From assembly GCA_946484195.1 (NCBI GenBank), contig CAMLSW010000011.1:1-33553 (forward strand): DNA of 33,553 nucleotides. The letters are read 5' to 3'. The translations under genes and the position numbers were made by a program. This stretch comes from an uncultured Clostridia bacterium. Its GTDB lineage: Bacteria > Bacillota > Clostridia > Christensenellales > UBA1242. Every line of letters starts with the position of its first letter. Position 1 is the stretch's first letter. The notes beneath the pieces were generated by a model. The model saw nothing but the letters and a program-made list of their open reading frames with translations. It was not told the DNA's origin and did not search any database. This document shows positions 1 to 8,054 of this stretch, one piece after another.

Positions 1-54
1 AGCAAAGGACTGAAAATCCTTGTGTCGGTGGTTCGATTCCACCTTAGGGCACCA
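1..54 (+). tRNA. tRNA-Phe (GAA), 5' truncated by window edge
   Basis: The 3' two-thirds of a tRNA. The anticodon stem AAGGA/TCCTT encloses loop CTGAAAA (anticodon GAA, Phe). The T arm is GGTGG-TTCGATT-CCACC, then acceptor strand TTAGGGC, discriminator A and an encoded CCA at 52-54. The 5' acceptor strand and D arm lie outside the window. Confidence 0.93.
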
Positions 55-77
55 GTATACATTAAGTATGCAAACGA

Positions 78-197
78 AAATCTTTTAAAGATTTAAAATT
101 AAAATTGCTTGTCAATTTTAATTTTGCAAAAGATACTATTCTTTTGCAAAGGCTAAAATAAAATTTTTATAAGAAAACTTAAATATTTTATTTTAGC
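78..197. repeat. Chain of four nearly contiguous perfect hairpins between tRNA genes
   Basis: Four inverted repeats follow each other almost without spacing. AAATCTTT/AAAGATTT lies at 78-94. A 13-bp stem at 95-107/113-125 has loop CTTGT. GCAAAAGA/TCTTTTGC lies at 126-147. A 13-bp stem at 152-164/185-197 starts GCTAAAAT. No protein or known RNA gene is recognised here. It may be transcribed with the tRNA cluster and act in RNA processing, or be a palindromic repeat element; the sequence does not decide between these. Confidence 0.6.
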
Positions 198-200
198 TTA

Positions 201-285
201 TGTGTAATGCAATTCACCTACTCGTAGGAGAACGTGGAATGAAACATTACCCCCTTTATCCAATGTTCATTCCACTAATTACACA
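201..285. repeat. 85-base branched inverted-repeat element
   Basis: Outer stem TGTGTAAT (201-208) pairs with ATTACACA (278-285). Inside are a short hairpin CCTA-CTCG-TAGG (217-228) and a long stem-loop, GTGGAATGA (234-242) with TCATTCCAC (267-275), continued by ACATT/AATGT after one bulged A. Length and architecture resemble the cloverleaf elements at 898 and 1651, but with two inner arms and unrelated sequence. It ends 14 bases before tRNA-Thr. Confidence 0.5.
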
Positions 286-299
286 AAAATCAATAATAT

Positions 300-374
300 G
301 CTGGTGTGGCTCAATGGTAGAGCAGCTGACTTGTAATCAGCAGGTTGAAGGTTCGATTCCTTTCACCAGCTCCA
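300..374 (+). tRNA. tRNA-Thr (TGT)
   Basis: Complete 75-base tRNA with acceptor GCTGGTG/CACCAGC, D arm GCTC-AATGGTA-GAGC, anticodon stem GCTGA/TCAGC around loop CTTGTAA (anticodon TGT), T arm with TTCGATT, discriminator T and an encoded CCA. A 7-bp hairpin AAAGCAC/GTGCTTT (376-396) separates it from the next tRNA and could guide processing. Confidence 0.97.
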
Positions 375-404
375 AAAAGCACCATAAAAGTGCTTTAAGT
401 TTAT

Positions 405-489
405 GGGTAGGTTGCAGAGCGGCCAAATGCAACGGACTGTAAATCCGTCGACTACGTCTTCGATGGTTCGAATCCATCCCTGCCCACCA
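405..489 (+). tRNA. tRNA-Tyr (GTA)
   Basis: Complete class II tRNA of 85 bases. Acceptor GGGTAGG pairs with CCTGCCC (one G-T pair). The anticodon stem ACGGA/TCCGT holds loop CTGTAAA (anticodon GTA). A long variable arm (about 446-460) is typical of bacterial Tyr tRNAs. The T arm GATGG-TTCGAAT-CCATC is followed by A and an encoded CCA. Confidence 0.97.
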
Positions 490-628
490 TAGTATTTTAA
501 GGATTATAGTTATAAATATATAACCAAAAATTAAATTAACGAACTTTTCTGACGACTTTTTTCTCAAAAGTTTATTTGAGATTTGACGAACTTTAAATCA
601 TTTAGTCTTTATATCTTTCTTAATCTAG

Positions 629-650
629 GCGACACTATAGTCGCTTTTTT
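629..650 (+). terminator. Intrinsic terminator of the tRNA cluster
   Basis: GCGAC (629-633) pairs with GTCGC (640-644), loop ACTATA, followed by six T. It is the first plausible terminator after tRNA-Tyr. Confidence 0.75.
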
Positions 651-697
651 GTTTATAATTGATTTTATGATTTTTATATCTTTATTTATACTATTAA

Positions 698-758
698 AAG
701 CCGAACTTGCTTGTAAATATGAGTTTGATGGTCATATTGTCTGAAATGCCTTGAGGCT
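698..758 (-). repeat. Inverted, loop-expanded copy of the repeat tail module
   Basis: Read on the minus strand, this begins AGCCTCA (758-752) and ends CAAGCAAGTTCGGCTT (713-698). The last 16 bases are identical to 1006-1021 of the first repeat copy in the other orientation. The AGCC/GGCT stem is kept but the interior is much longer and contains its own hairpin (TATGA/TCATA). No protein is encoded. Adjacent minus-strand hairpins ATGAG/CTCAT (761-774) and GAACTC/GAGTTC (786-805) suggest a structured region of about 110 bases. Confidence 0.55.
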
Positions 759-785
759 GGATGAGGACGCTCATTACAGGATGTT

Positions 786-813
786 GAACTCGGGTGTCTG
801 AGTTCTTTTTTTT
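786..813 (+). terminator. Rho-independent terminator ending a structured non-coding segment
   Basis: GAACTC (786-791) pairs with GAGTTC (800-805) and is followed by eight T. No ORF lies upstream, so it may end a short non-coding transcript covering about 690-805. I could not match that segment to SRP RNA, 6S RNA, tmRNA, RNase P RNA or a riboswitch I know. Confidence 0.6.
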
Positions 814-843
814 ACTTGTTTTTTCTGGAACTAAGTATTATGC

Positions 844-880
844 AAAAAACACTTTAACTATTTTTGTTAAAGTGTTTTTT
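844..880. terminator. Strong bidirectional terminator
   Basis: A perfect 15-bp stem (844-858 with 866-880, core ACACTTTAAC) has a 7-base loop, with A-run and T-run on the two outer sides, so it can terminate transcripts from either direction. It stands just before the first cloverleaf repeat. Confidence 0.8.
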
Positions 881-897
881 GTTAGGATAATATATAA

Positions 898-1023
898 ACT
901 ATGTGATGTTAAAATTTTATTATCATAAAATTTTATAAATTCTAACGAATTTGCGTGCTTTGCCCGCCCATCACATAGTGTGTATAAACATCAGCCTCAC
1001 CCTTGCAAGCAAGTTCGGCTTCC
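898..1023 (+). repeat. Cloverleaf-plus-tail repeat, copy 1
   Basis: Cloverleaf 898-979: outer 11-bp stem ACTATGTGATG/CATCACATAGT encloses three hairpins, AAAATTTTAT/ATAAAATTTT (loop TATC), AAATTC/GAATTT (loop TAAC) and GCGTGC/GCCCGC (one mismatch, loop TTT). A 12-base linker leads to the tail module 993-1021, where AGCC pairs with GGCT around CTTG/CAAG. A near-direct repeat GATAATATA stands before this copy and before copy 2, so the two form a tandem array with a period of about 136 bases. No coding sequence is inside. Confidence 0.85.
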
Positions 1024-1033
1024 GATAATATAA

Positions 1034-1173
1034 ACTATGTGATGTTAAAACTTAAACAAGTTAAGTTTTAATTTTGCTAAACGCAAAAACACAATAAATT
1101 GTGTTCATCACATAGTATGTATAACCCTCAGCCTCACTCAAATACAACTAAAGTTGTGCTTGGTTCGGCTTCC
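1034..1173 (+). repeat. Cloverleaf-plus-tail repeat, copy 2
   Basis: Same 11-bp outer stem (1034-1044/1106-1116) and same layout, but different arms: AAAACTTAA/TTAAGTTTT, TTTTGC/GCAAAA and ACACAAT/ATTGTGT-type pairing. The tail (1130-1171) keeps the AGCC/GGCT stem, but its interior is replaced by an unrelated hairpin ACAACT/AGTTGT. Structure is retained while sequence changes. Confidence 0.85.
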
Positions 1174-1257
1174 AAGAAAAAATTGTATTATTTATATTTA
1201 CTATACATAAAAAACATTTAGGCACAATTTAACGCAGCGACAACTTAATACATATAA

Positions 1258-1298
1258 CAAAAAGAAGGCGTTTAACCATACAGGTTATTTGCCCTCTT
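1258..1298 (-). terminator. Terminator of the DUF378 gene
   Basis: On the minus strand AAGAGGGC pairs with GCCTTCTT (one G-T pair), with additional pairing of AACC/GGTT near the loop, and is followed by a T-run. It lies 5 bases past the stop codon of the gene at 1303. Confidence 0.7.
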
Positions 1299-1302
1299 TT
1301 GT

Positions 1303-1530
1303 TTATGCTCTATTGTATAGTCCATCTGTTAATACAATTCCGCCATCTATTGCTGCTGAAATAATTAACCAAATAGTTGCTAATAGAACTAATACATAGA
1401 TAATTCGTTCTACAATTCTATTACCCATACTGATAAACGCAACTAAATTGAAGTTGAAAAGTCCTACAAGTCCCCAATTGAGTCCGCCTATGAGCAAGAT
1501 AATAAATGCTATCCAATTTGCAATTATCAT
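1303..1530 (-). CDS. DUF378 family small membrane protein
   Basis: 75-residue membrane protein of the DUF378 (YuzA-like) family. Function is unknown in the family. Two hydrophobic segments are visible (about residues 4-33 and 42-62). The N-terminal segment carries the family signature, a glycine-rich stretch with GGLNWGLVG at 15-23. Start ATG at 1530 follows an AGGAGG ribosome binding site 8 bases upstream, and a sigma-A promoter lies at 1571-1600. It has its own promoter and terminator, so it is a single-gene transcript. Length is normal for the family. Confidence 0.88.
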   Translation of the reverse strand: MIIANWIAFIILLIGGLNWGLVGLFNFNLVAFISMGNRIVERIIYVLVLLATIWLIISAAIDGGIVLTDGLYNRA

Positions 1531-1570
1531 ATCTTAACCTCCTATACTTATCTTGCCTAAAATTGTGATT

Positions 1571-1600
1571 TTTATACTAAGCTTGCAAATTTATAGTCAA
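1571..1600 (-). promoter_or_regulatory. Sigma-A promoter of the DUF378 gene
   Basis: Minus-strand -35 TTGACT (1600-1595), 18-base spacer, -10 TATAAA (1576-1571), about 40 bases before the start codon. Confidence 0.7.
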
Positions 1601-1650
1601 GTATTGGGGTTTGATATTAAAAAAGATTTATTGTAATAAATTATAGAAAA

Positions 1651-1736
1651 GGCTTGTCATCGCCTCATTTTAAATGAGGCAAAAAAGCGAAAGCTTTTTA
1701 AGCAAACGCCGAAAAGGCGTTTGCTGATGACAAGCC
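1651..1736. repeat. Perfect 86-base cloverleaf palindrome downstream of mnmA
   Basis: Outer 11-bp stem GGCTTGTCATC (1651-1661) with GATGACAAGCC (1726-1736) encloses three perfect hairpins: GCCTCATTT/AAATGAGGC (1662-1680), AAAAAGC-GAAA-GCTTTTT (1682-1699) and AGCAAACGCC-GAAAA-GGCGTTTGCT (1701-1725). Architecture and size equal those of the repeat at 898-979, but the sequence is unrelated. On the minus strand the outer stem is followed by TTTTC, so it may also act as the mnmA terminator. Confidence 0.85.
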
Positions 1737-1789
1737 GTGTTCTCTCGGTCACATTTAACTTAATTTCATCAAAATTTATCCACTTTAAA

Positions 1790-3621
<1,832 letters not shown>

Positions 3622-3669
3622 ACGCAAAGTATAGTACTTTCGGCATTAATTTGTCAAGTGTATTAAAAG

Positions 3670-5049
3670 CTATTGACTTCTAACCTTATCTTTGGCGTTA
3701 TTGTAATAAACATAACCCGCCTTGTCGTCTGGATATGAGCGGATGTTCTCTTGAAAATAGTCTAACGCCTTTTGATATTGACCATCATCATAGCAAATCA
3801 CACCGCGCTCAAACATCCCCTTGTTTTTGACAAGTTTTGAGACAACATCACGTGGATAAACATCAAGTTTTTCAAAGATTAAGATGTCGTTTCCGTCATA
3901 GTTATTTATGCTACCAAGATATCGGTATGCAAATTTATACCTAAGAGGCAAGTCGTCTAGGCAACTTTTGGTAAATATAACTTTGCTATGCAAAAAGGAT
4001 ATTATTTTGTCTATTTTAGATAAGACCTCATATTCTTTTGTGGCTATTTCAAGTTCTTTACTTTCAATCTTAAGTTTAAAGCCTACTTTTGATGTGTATA
4101 TTGCAATCTTTTCTTTAAACTTCTGACTTGTTGATTTATTTTTAACTTTTACAGTTCTGCAAATAGATAATGAGCTGTCAAGTGCATCTTCAGACCTTTG
4201 AAAAACCACCACAATGCCATCTCCAAGATATTTAATGACAAAACCGCCAAAGCGTTTTATTATAGGTGTAATCACATTCAGATAGGAGTCGACAAGCTTA
4301 TAGTCCCCTTCAAGCGTCCTTTCACTGCACTCAAGTTTTATAACCATCAAGGTAGATTTTTTCTTAACTTCAAGCCCTTGCTCAAGCTCCTCTATGCTCG
4401 CCTTGCCAAAAAATCTTGTAAGCTGTCTAAACTCCTTTTGTGGCAGGTCCGTACGCTTTAAAGTATTGTCCTTTTCCTTATAATTATTGTTGATTTTGTT
4501 TAAACCGTGCTCTATATTTTTAAATTGTTTGCTACCGCCAACTTGGAGCATATTCTCTTTAACTTTGCCATCACCAAGCCTTGAAACAATCTTTTCCACT
4601 TTGTTCATCGGTTTACAAATGAAAAAATAATTGATAGACAATAGCACCACAAAGAGTATTGTCACAAGTATTGCCCACAATATTGTATTATAGGCATTGT
4701 CAGGCGAAAGGTTTAATACACTGCGTACTGATATCGCAAGATTATTGTTTAGGTTAGATAAATCAGCAATTAAAAACATAATGGCTCCATAAATCATAAT
4801 CATTGGTATGCTTGAGAAAAATAGCACTCGCTCTAGGCTTAAGGACATCAAAAATTTGACGTATAAAATCGTGCCTAAAATAGTTGAAATTATAGATAAC
4901 ACTATCGCAATGATGCCTTTAGTGTCAAAATCAAACACGAACCCGTTTTCTGTTGCCTTTATGCCAGCAAAAATAGAACCTCCTAGCACCAAAGCAGGTA
5001 TTGTAACAAGTATAAATAATACGAGCAATATTTTAGTTGACATCTTCAT
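3670..5049 (-). CDS. Membrane protein with degenerate class III cyclase domain and TPR-like tail
   Basis: 459 residues. About four transmembrane segments (7-29, 46-68, 76-96, 123-145) are followed by a HAMP-like linker (about 145-170) and a class III nucleotidyl cyclase-like domain (about 225-390). Its best match is KYLGDGIVVVF, where K273 fits the usual substrate-specifying lysine and D277 the second metal aspartate. The first metal aspartate position appears to be E240 (VIKLECSERT), and the usual Asn/Arg transition-state residues are not recognisable, so catalysis is doubtful. One TPR-like helix pair (about 415-455, GQYQKALDYFQENIRSYPDD) ends the protein. It could be a signalling protein with an inactive cyclase fold or a divergent enzyme. 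First gene of the run with TM2 and mnmA. Confidence 0.72.
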   Translation of the reverse strand: MKMSTKILLVLFILVTIPALVLGGSIFAGIKATENGFVFDFDTKGIIAIVLSIISTILGTILYVKFLMSLSLERVLFFSSIPMIMIYGAIMFLIADLSNLNNNLAISVRSVLNLSPDNAYNTILWAILVTILFVVLLSINYFFICKPMNKVEKIVSRLGDGKVKENMLQVGGSKQFKNIEHGLNKINNNYKEKDNTLKRTDLPQKEFRQLTRFFGKASIEELEQGLEVKKKSTLMVIKLECSERTLEGDYKLVDSYLNVITPIIKRFGGFVIKYLGDGIVVVFQRSEDALDSSLSICRTVKVKNKSTSQKFKEKIAIYTSKVGFKLKIESKELEIATKEYEVLSKIDKIISFLHSKVIFTKSCLDDLPLRYKFAYRYLGSINNYDGNDILIFEKLDVYPRDVVSKLVKNKGMFERGVICYDDGQYQKALDYFQENIRSYPDDKAGYVYYNNAKDKVRSQ

Positions 5050-5163
5050 ATAGATAGAATTTGCAATCTTTCAAAATGTATACAAGATAATAAAAAATTA
5101 AGCAAATTTTAAATTGATGTATTAAATTATAAAATTTACACATAACAATTAAAAGGAGAAATT

Positions 5164-5607
5164 ATGGACGAAAAAGAAAGATTAACAGAATATTTAAATG
5201 CAATCTATCAAAACATTAAAACAGCTGTACAATCTATTGAAGATATACTGCCAAAAGTAAAGGAAAACAACCTTCAACGCGAGCTTGCAAACGAGCAAGA
5301 TAAATATATGGCTCTTGAAAAAGAGTGCGAGCTTTTTGCTAAAGCTGAAAAGATTGAAGGCATAAAAGATAACAATTGGCTTGAAAAGGTAAGGCTTTGG
5401 GGCTCTATTAATATGTCAACAATGACAGACAAAACCACAAGACATATTGCAGAGCTTATGCTTCTTGGCACTTTTATGGGCGTTCTCACCTGCGAAAAAG
5501 ACCAGGCAGACCATAAAGGTGTTTCAAGCGAACTTGACGAAATACTAACCAACCTAAAAGAACTCGAGCGAAACAATATTGACGCTTTAATGCCATTTTT
5601 AATTTAA
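5164..5607 (+). CDS. Uncharacterised helical protein, possibly ferritin-like
   Basis: 147 residues, predicted almost wholly alpha-helical and soluble, with no signal peptide. The start ATG follows AAGGAG by 6-7 bases. The pattern of long amphipathic helices (residues 5-35, 38-60, 85-112, 118-140) suggests a four-helix bundle, as in DUF2383/ferritin-like proteins, but I see no metal-binding ExxH pair, so function is not assigned. A conserved-looking block TDKTTRHIAELMLLGT lies at about 88-103. It is a single-gene unit, divergent from the cyclase-like gene, with its own terminator. Confidence 0.75.
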   Translation: MDEKERLTEYLNAIYQNIKTAVQSIEDILPKVKENNLQRELANEQDKYMALEKECELFAKAEKIEGIKDNNWLEKVRLWGSINMSTMTDKTTRHIAELMLLGTFMGVLTCEKDQADHKGVSSELDEILTNLKELERNNIDALMPFLI

Positions 5608-5626
5608 GGGTTTGTGAATTGAAATT

Positions 5627-5661
5627 GACACTTTACTGAAAAGTTAAGGTGTCTTTTTTTT
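5627..5661 (+). terminator. Intrinsic terminator after the helical protein gene
   Basis: GACACTTTA pairs with TAAGGTGTC (one G-T pair), short loop, followed by eight T. Confidence 0.8.
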
Positions 5662-5751
5662 GATTTTAATATTTTGATTATTTCTACTTGTTATAGGCTA
5701 CAACAATTTTATATACTTTTTCCCATTATTGATGCAAAAATCAATAATTTA

Positions 5752-5760
5752 TGATATAAT
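5752..5760 (+). promoter_or_regulatory. Extended -10 promoter of the nucleoside phosphorylase gene
   Basis: TGATATAAT is a perfect -10 hexamer with a TG extension, 22 bases before the start codon. A TTGATG at 5729 is 20 bases away, so the extended -10 probably dominates. Confidence 0.55.
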
Positions 5761-5781
5761 AAATTTTAATAGGAGCTACAA

Positions 5782-6600
5782 ATGAAAAACAAAGAGATCT
5801 TTCCAATTTTAATGTACGGTGACGACAAAAACGAAATTACCTCTGCTAAACGATTTGCAGAACAATTCCCAGACCTTTTTAAAAATGTTGATAAAATAAA
5901 AAAATTAAATATACATAGATGTTATATCATCTTTTATGATAATCCAAAAAAATCTAAGTTTTTGAAAGACTTAGAGATAATTTATGAATATCACGCAGGG
6001 AGTTGCACAACTAATGTGTTTTTATACAAAAATAATCTTGTTGCAATTGCTCAACTCGGCGGTCCAGCAGCGGTTAACCTTATGGAAGAATTGTCAATAT
6101 TCGGCATTGACGAATTTATTGCGGTGGGCTCCGCGGGTTGTCTTGACGACAAGGTAAAAAATAAATTTTTGATTGTCACTAAAGCAATCCGCGATGAAGG
6201 TGCAAGTTATCATTATTTAAAGCCTTCGACTTATATCTCAACATCCACTATACTTAATAAAGAACTTGAAACATATTTAAAAGAAAATAAGCTAGAATAT
6301 ACAAAAGGTATAACGCGAACTACTGACGGATTTTACCGAGGAACGCAAAAAAAGACAGAACTAAGTAAAAATTTAGGAGCCGTTTGTGTAGAAATGGAAT
6401 GTGCATCGTGGGCCGCTTGCGCAAAGTTCAGAGGCTTTAAATTCAGTCAATTATTATATTTTAGTGACGTTGTTATTGATAATAAACAGCAGTGGCAAAG
6501 AATTACCAAAACAACAAAAGAAGCTTATAATAAGAAAGAAATTATCGCCCAAATTGTTAAAAATATAATAGATGATTACGTGAATAAACAACATCAATAA
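5782..6600 (+). CDS. Nucleoside phosphorylase (PNP/UDP phosphorylase family)
   Basis: 272 residues. The family splits nucleosides with phosphate to base plus ribose-1-phosphate in purine or pyrimidine salvage. Visible family features are the glycine-rich GGPAAVNLMEEL (about 93-104), the strand and turn FIAVGSAGCL (about 112-121), and the signature GAVCVEMECASWAACA (about 205-220), whose ME pair contacts the ribose 2'-hydroxyl in known enzymes. This pattern is closest to uridine phosphorylase-type members, but base preference cannot be read from sequence. The start ATG follows AGGAG by 6 bases. It is monocistronic with its own extended -10 promoter, and convergent with the protease gene. Confidence 0.85.
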   Translation: MKNKEIFPILMYGDDKNEITSAKRFAEQFPDLFKNVDKIKKLNIHRCYIIFYDNPKKSKFLKDLEIIYEYHAGSCTTNVFLYKNNLVAIAQLGGPAAVNLMEELSIFGIDEFIAVGSAGCLDDKVKNKFLIVTKAIRDEGASYHYLKPSTYISTSTILNKELETYLKENKLEYTKGITRTTDGFYRGTQKKTELSKNLGAVCVEMECASWAACAKFRGFKFSQLLYFSDVVIDNKQQWQRITKTTKEAYNKKEIIAQIVKNIIDDYVNKQHQ

Positions 6601-6760
6601 AAATGTCATTTTCCCAAAAATCACATACCTAATTATTTGAAAATTTGCTTAGATTTATATGATATCAAATAATAAAAATGTTGTATAATTAACTATTTAT
6701 TATCTTAATTAACAGATTTATAATAAATATAAAAGTGAAATTTAATTGTATAAAAAAAAT

Positions 6761-7633
6761 TTAATTTTGGTTTTTAAAAAGGTCACATAGCTTTGCGTTC
6801 AATGGATAGCTCATTGAAAGTTTTTTGACTTTACCTTCATCTAAATGTAGAGAGTTACCGTTTTTTAGCACAACAACAAAGATAGTATACTTGTTGACCT
6901 CTATATGCTTTAAAAGCTCGCAGAGGGTGACCTCGCAGTTGACTGCGATAAAAACTGGCTTAGAAAAATCTTTTGTACGCTTTTTAAATATGTTTACAGG
7001 CTGATAGCGACACTCAAACTTTGAGTCAATAATTCCTAGCACCAAAAAACAGCCACACAAACATAGAGTTGGGTTAAAATCAATGAATAGGCTTACAAAA
7101 AAGAGGCTAAGCAAAATAAAAGAAAAAAAGTAGTTAAATTTTACTGTAAGCTTAACCGCCCTTTCTCTTGAGAGAGAATTTTGTAGCAGGCTGGCAAATA
7201 TCCTTCCGCCATCAAGCGGATAACAAGGCAGTAGATTAAAAAGTCCTAGCATTACTGATTGAACGACAATAACACTTGTAAAATTATATATATCGGGAAT
7301 AATCCACCAAAGTGTCACCAAAACTAAACTTATAAAAAAATTTACACAAGGCCCTGCAAGAGCTATCAATAGTTCATCTTTACTGTCAAACGCCTTTTCG
7401 CTGTAATTTAAACTAACTCCATAGGGTGCAATAAAAAATCCGTCAAGCTTGTACCCTAATTTTTTTGCAACAAAATAATGTCCATATTCGTGCATTAGAA
7501 CAACAAGAACAAAACTTAAAAAACCTATAAAATTTTTAGTTAAAATAAACCATAAAAAAAGCAAAATGAAAGTTGGATGCACAGGAACTACTGAAAGTCT
7601 GCTTTTTATCGCCTTAAAAACATTTTTACTCAT
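6761..7633 (-). CDS. SpoIVFB-like site-2 (M50) intramembrane protease
   Basis: Zinc metalloprotease of the M50/SpoIVFB family that cuts substrates within the membrane. In spore formers SpoIVFB processes pro-sigma-K, but other targets are possible. The motifs are intact: HEYGH (H70-H74 when counted from an upstream ATG at 7699) and the distal metal ligand in LPCYPLDGGR (D163). About five to six membrane segments are followed by a C-terminal domain of about 90 residues in the place of the CBS-like region. I chose ATG 7633, which has AAAGG upstream and gives an N-terminus like known SpoIVFB; the ATG at 7699 adds 22 residues without a ribosome binding site. Location near scpAB and a DacF-like gene is typical of Clostridia. 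Confidence 0.85.
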   Translation of the reverse strand: MSKNVFKAIKSRLSVVPVHPTFILLFLWFILTKNFIGFLSFVLVVLMHEYGHYFVAKKLGYKLDGFFIAPYGVSLNYSEKAFDSKDELLIALAGPCVNFFISLVLVTLWWIIPDIYNFTSVIVVQSVMLGLFNLLPCYPLDGGRIFASLLQNSLSRERAVKLTVKFNYFFSFILLSLFFVSLFIDFNPTLCLCGCFLVLGIIDSKFECRYQPVNIFKKRTKDFSKPVFIAVNCEVTLCELLKHIEVNKYTIFVVVLKNGNSLHLDEGKVKKLSMSYPLNAKLCDLFKNQN

Positions 7634-7801
7634 CTTTGACCTTTTAAATACATTGAATACGCCTTCTTTCTTATATAGCATTTCCATCAATCTCGTCATT
7701 ATGTTTGGCTTGCGATTATGCTAGTTTACTATAACTTAACTTTGTGAGATAAATATTTTCATAACTCTAATCAAAAAAGTAAATGATAAAATTTGTAAAT
7801 T

Positions 7802-7951
7802 TTAGTACCCAAGGCACCACAAAATACCAAGCACAATTTCAGCAATCACTAGAACAATGAAGAGAACCTTTAAAAGCAGAAGTTTATTGAGTTTTATCTT
7901 TACTTTGACAAAATTATATCTTTCGCCATAGCTTTTATACTTTTTAAACAT
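7802..7951 (-). CDS. Possible 49-residue single-pass membrane peptide
   Basis: Small ORF from ATG 7951, with a basic N-terminus (MFKKYKSYGERYNF...KVKIKLNK) followed by one hydrophobic segment (about residues 25-46) and stop TAA. It fills most of the 355-base gap between the protease gene and scpB (7700-8054), which otherwise holds only the scpB terminator. No clear ribosome binding site is seen. Membrane-like composition and basic charge argue for a real peptide; the missing ribosome binding site argues against. No function assigned. Confidence 0.4.
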   Translation of the reverse strand: MFKKYKSYGERYNFVKVKIKLNKLLLLKVLFIVLVIAEIVLGILWCLGY

Positions 7952-7988
7952 AGTTTATTTTATGCAGGTAGTAATATATTAATGCCAA

Positions 7989-8031
7989 TAAAAAAAGACA
8001 TAGATAACACTATATCTAGTATTATTTATGT
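7989..8031 (-). terminator. Terminator of the scpAB operon
   Basis: On the minus strand GACATA (8031-8026) pairs with TATGTC (8001-7996), with inner ATAA/TTAT and ACTA/TAGT, and is followed by seven T. It lies 24 bases past the scpB stop. Confidence 0.8.
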
Positions 8032-8054
8032 CAGACATAATAGTATATATTGTA

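Noticed and set aside
200-567. Two ORFs of 76-80 codons covering the tRNA genes
   Set aside because: They run across tRNA-Thr and tRNA-Tyr on either strand and have no ribosome binding site or recognisable product.
690-813. Structured region as SRP RNA, tmRNA, 6S RNA or a riboswitch
   Set aside because: None of the conserved cores I know (SRP GGAA/GCAG loop, tmRNA alanine acceptor, riboswitch junctions) can be found, and no gene lies close downstream on the plus strand.
898-1173. Tandem repeats as a possible CRISPR array
   Set aside because: Only two tandem units with a long period of about 136 bases, near-identical outer arms and no spacer-like unique sequences; no cas genes in the window.
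1651-1736. Cloverleaf as a tRNA gene
   Set aside because: The outer stem is 11 bp, there is no 7-base anticodon loop with T33, no TTCRA T-loop and no CCA; the hairpin sizes do not fit a tRNA.
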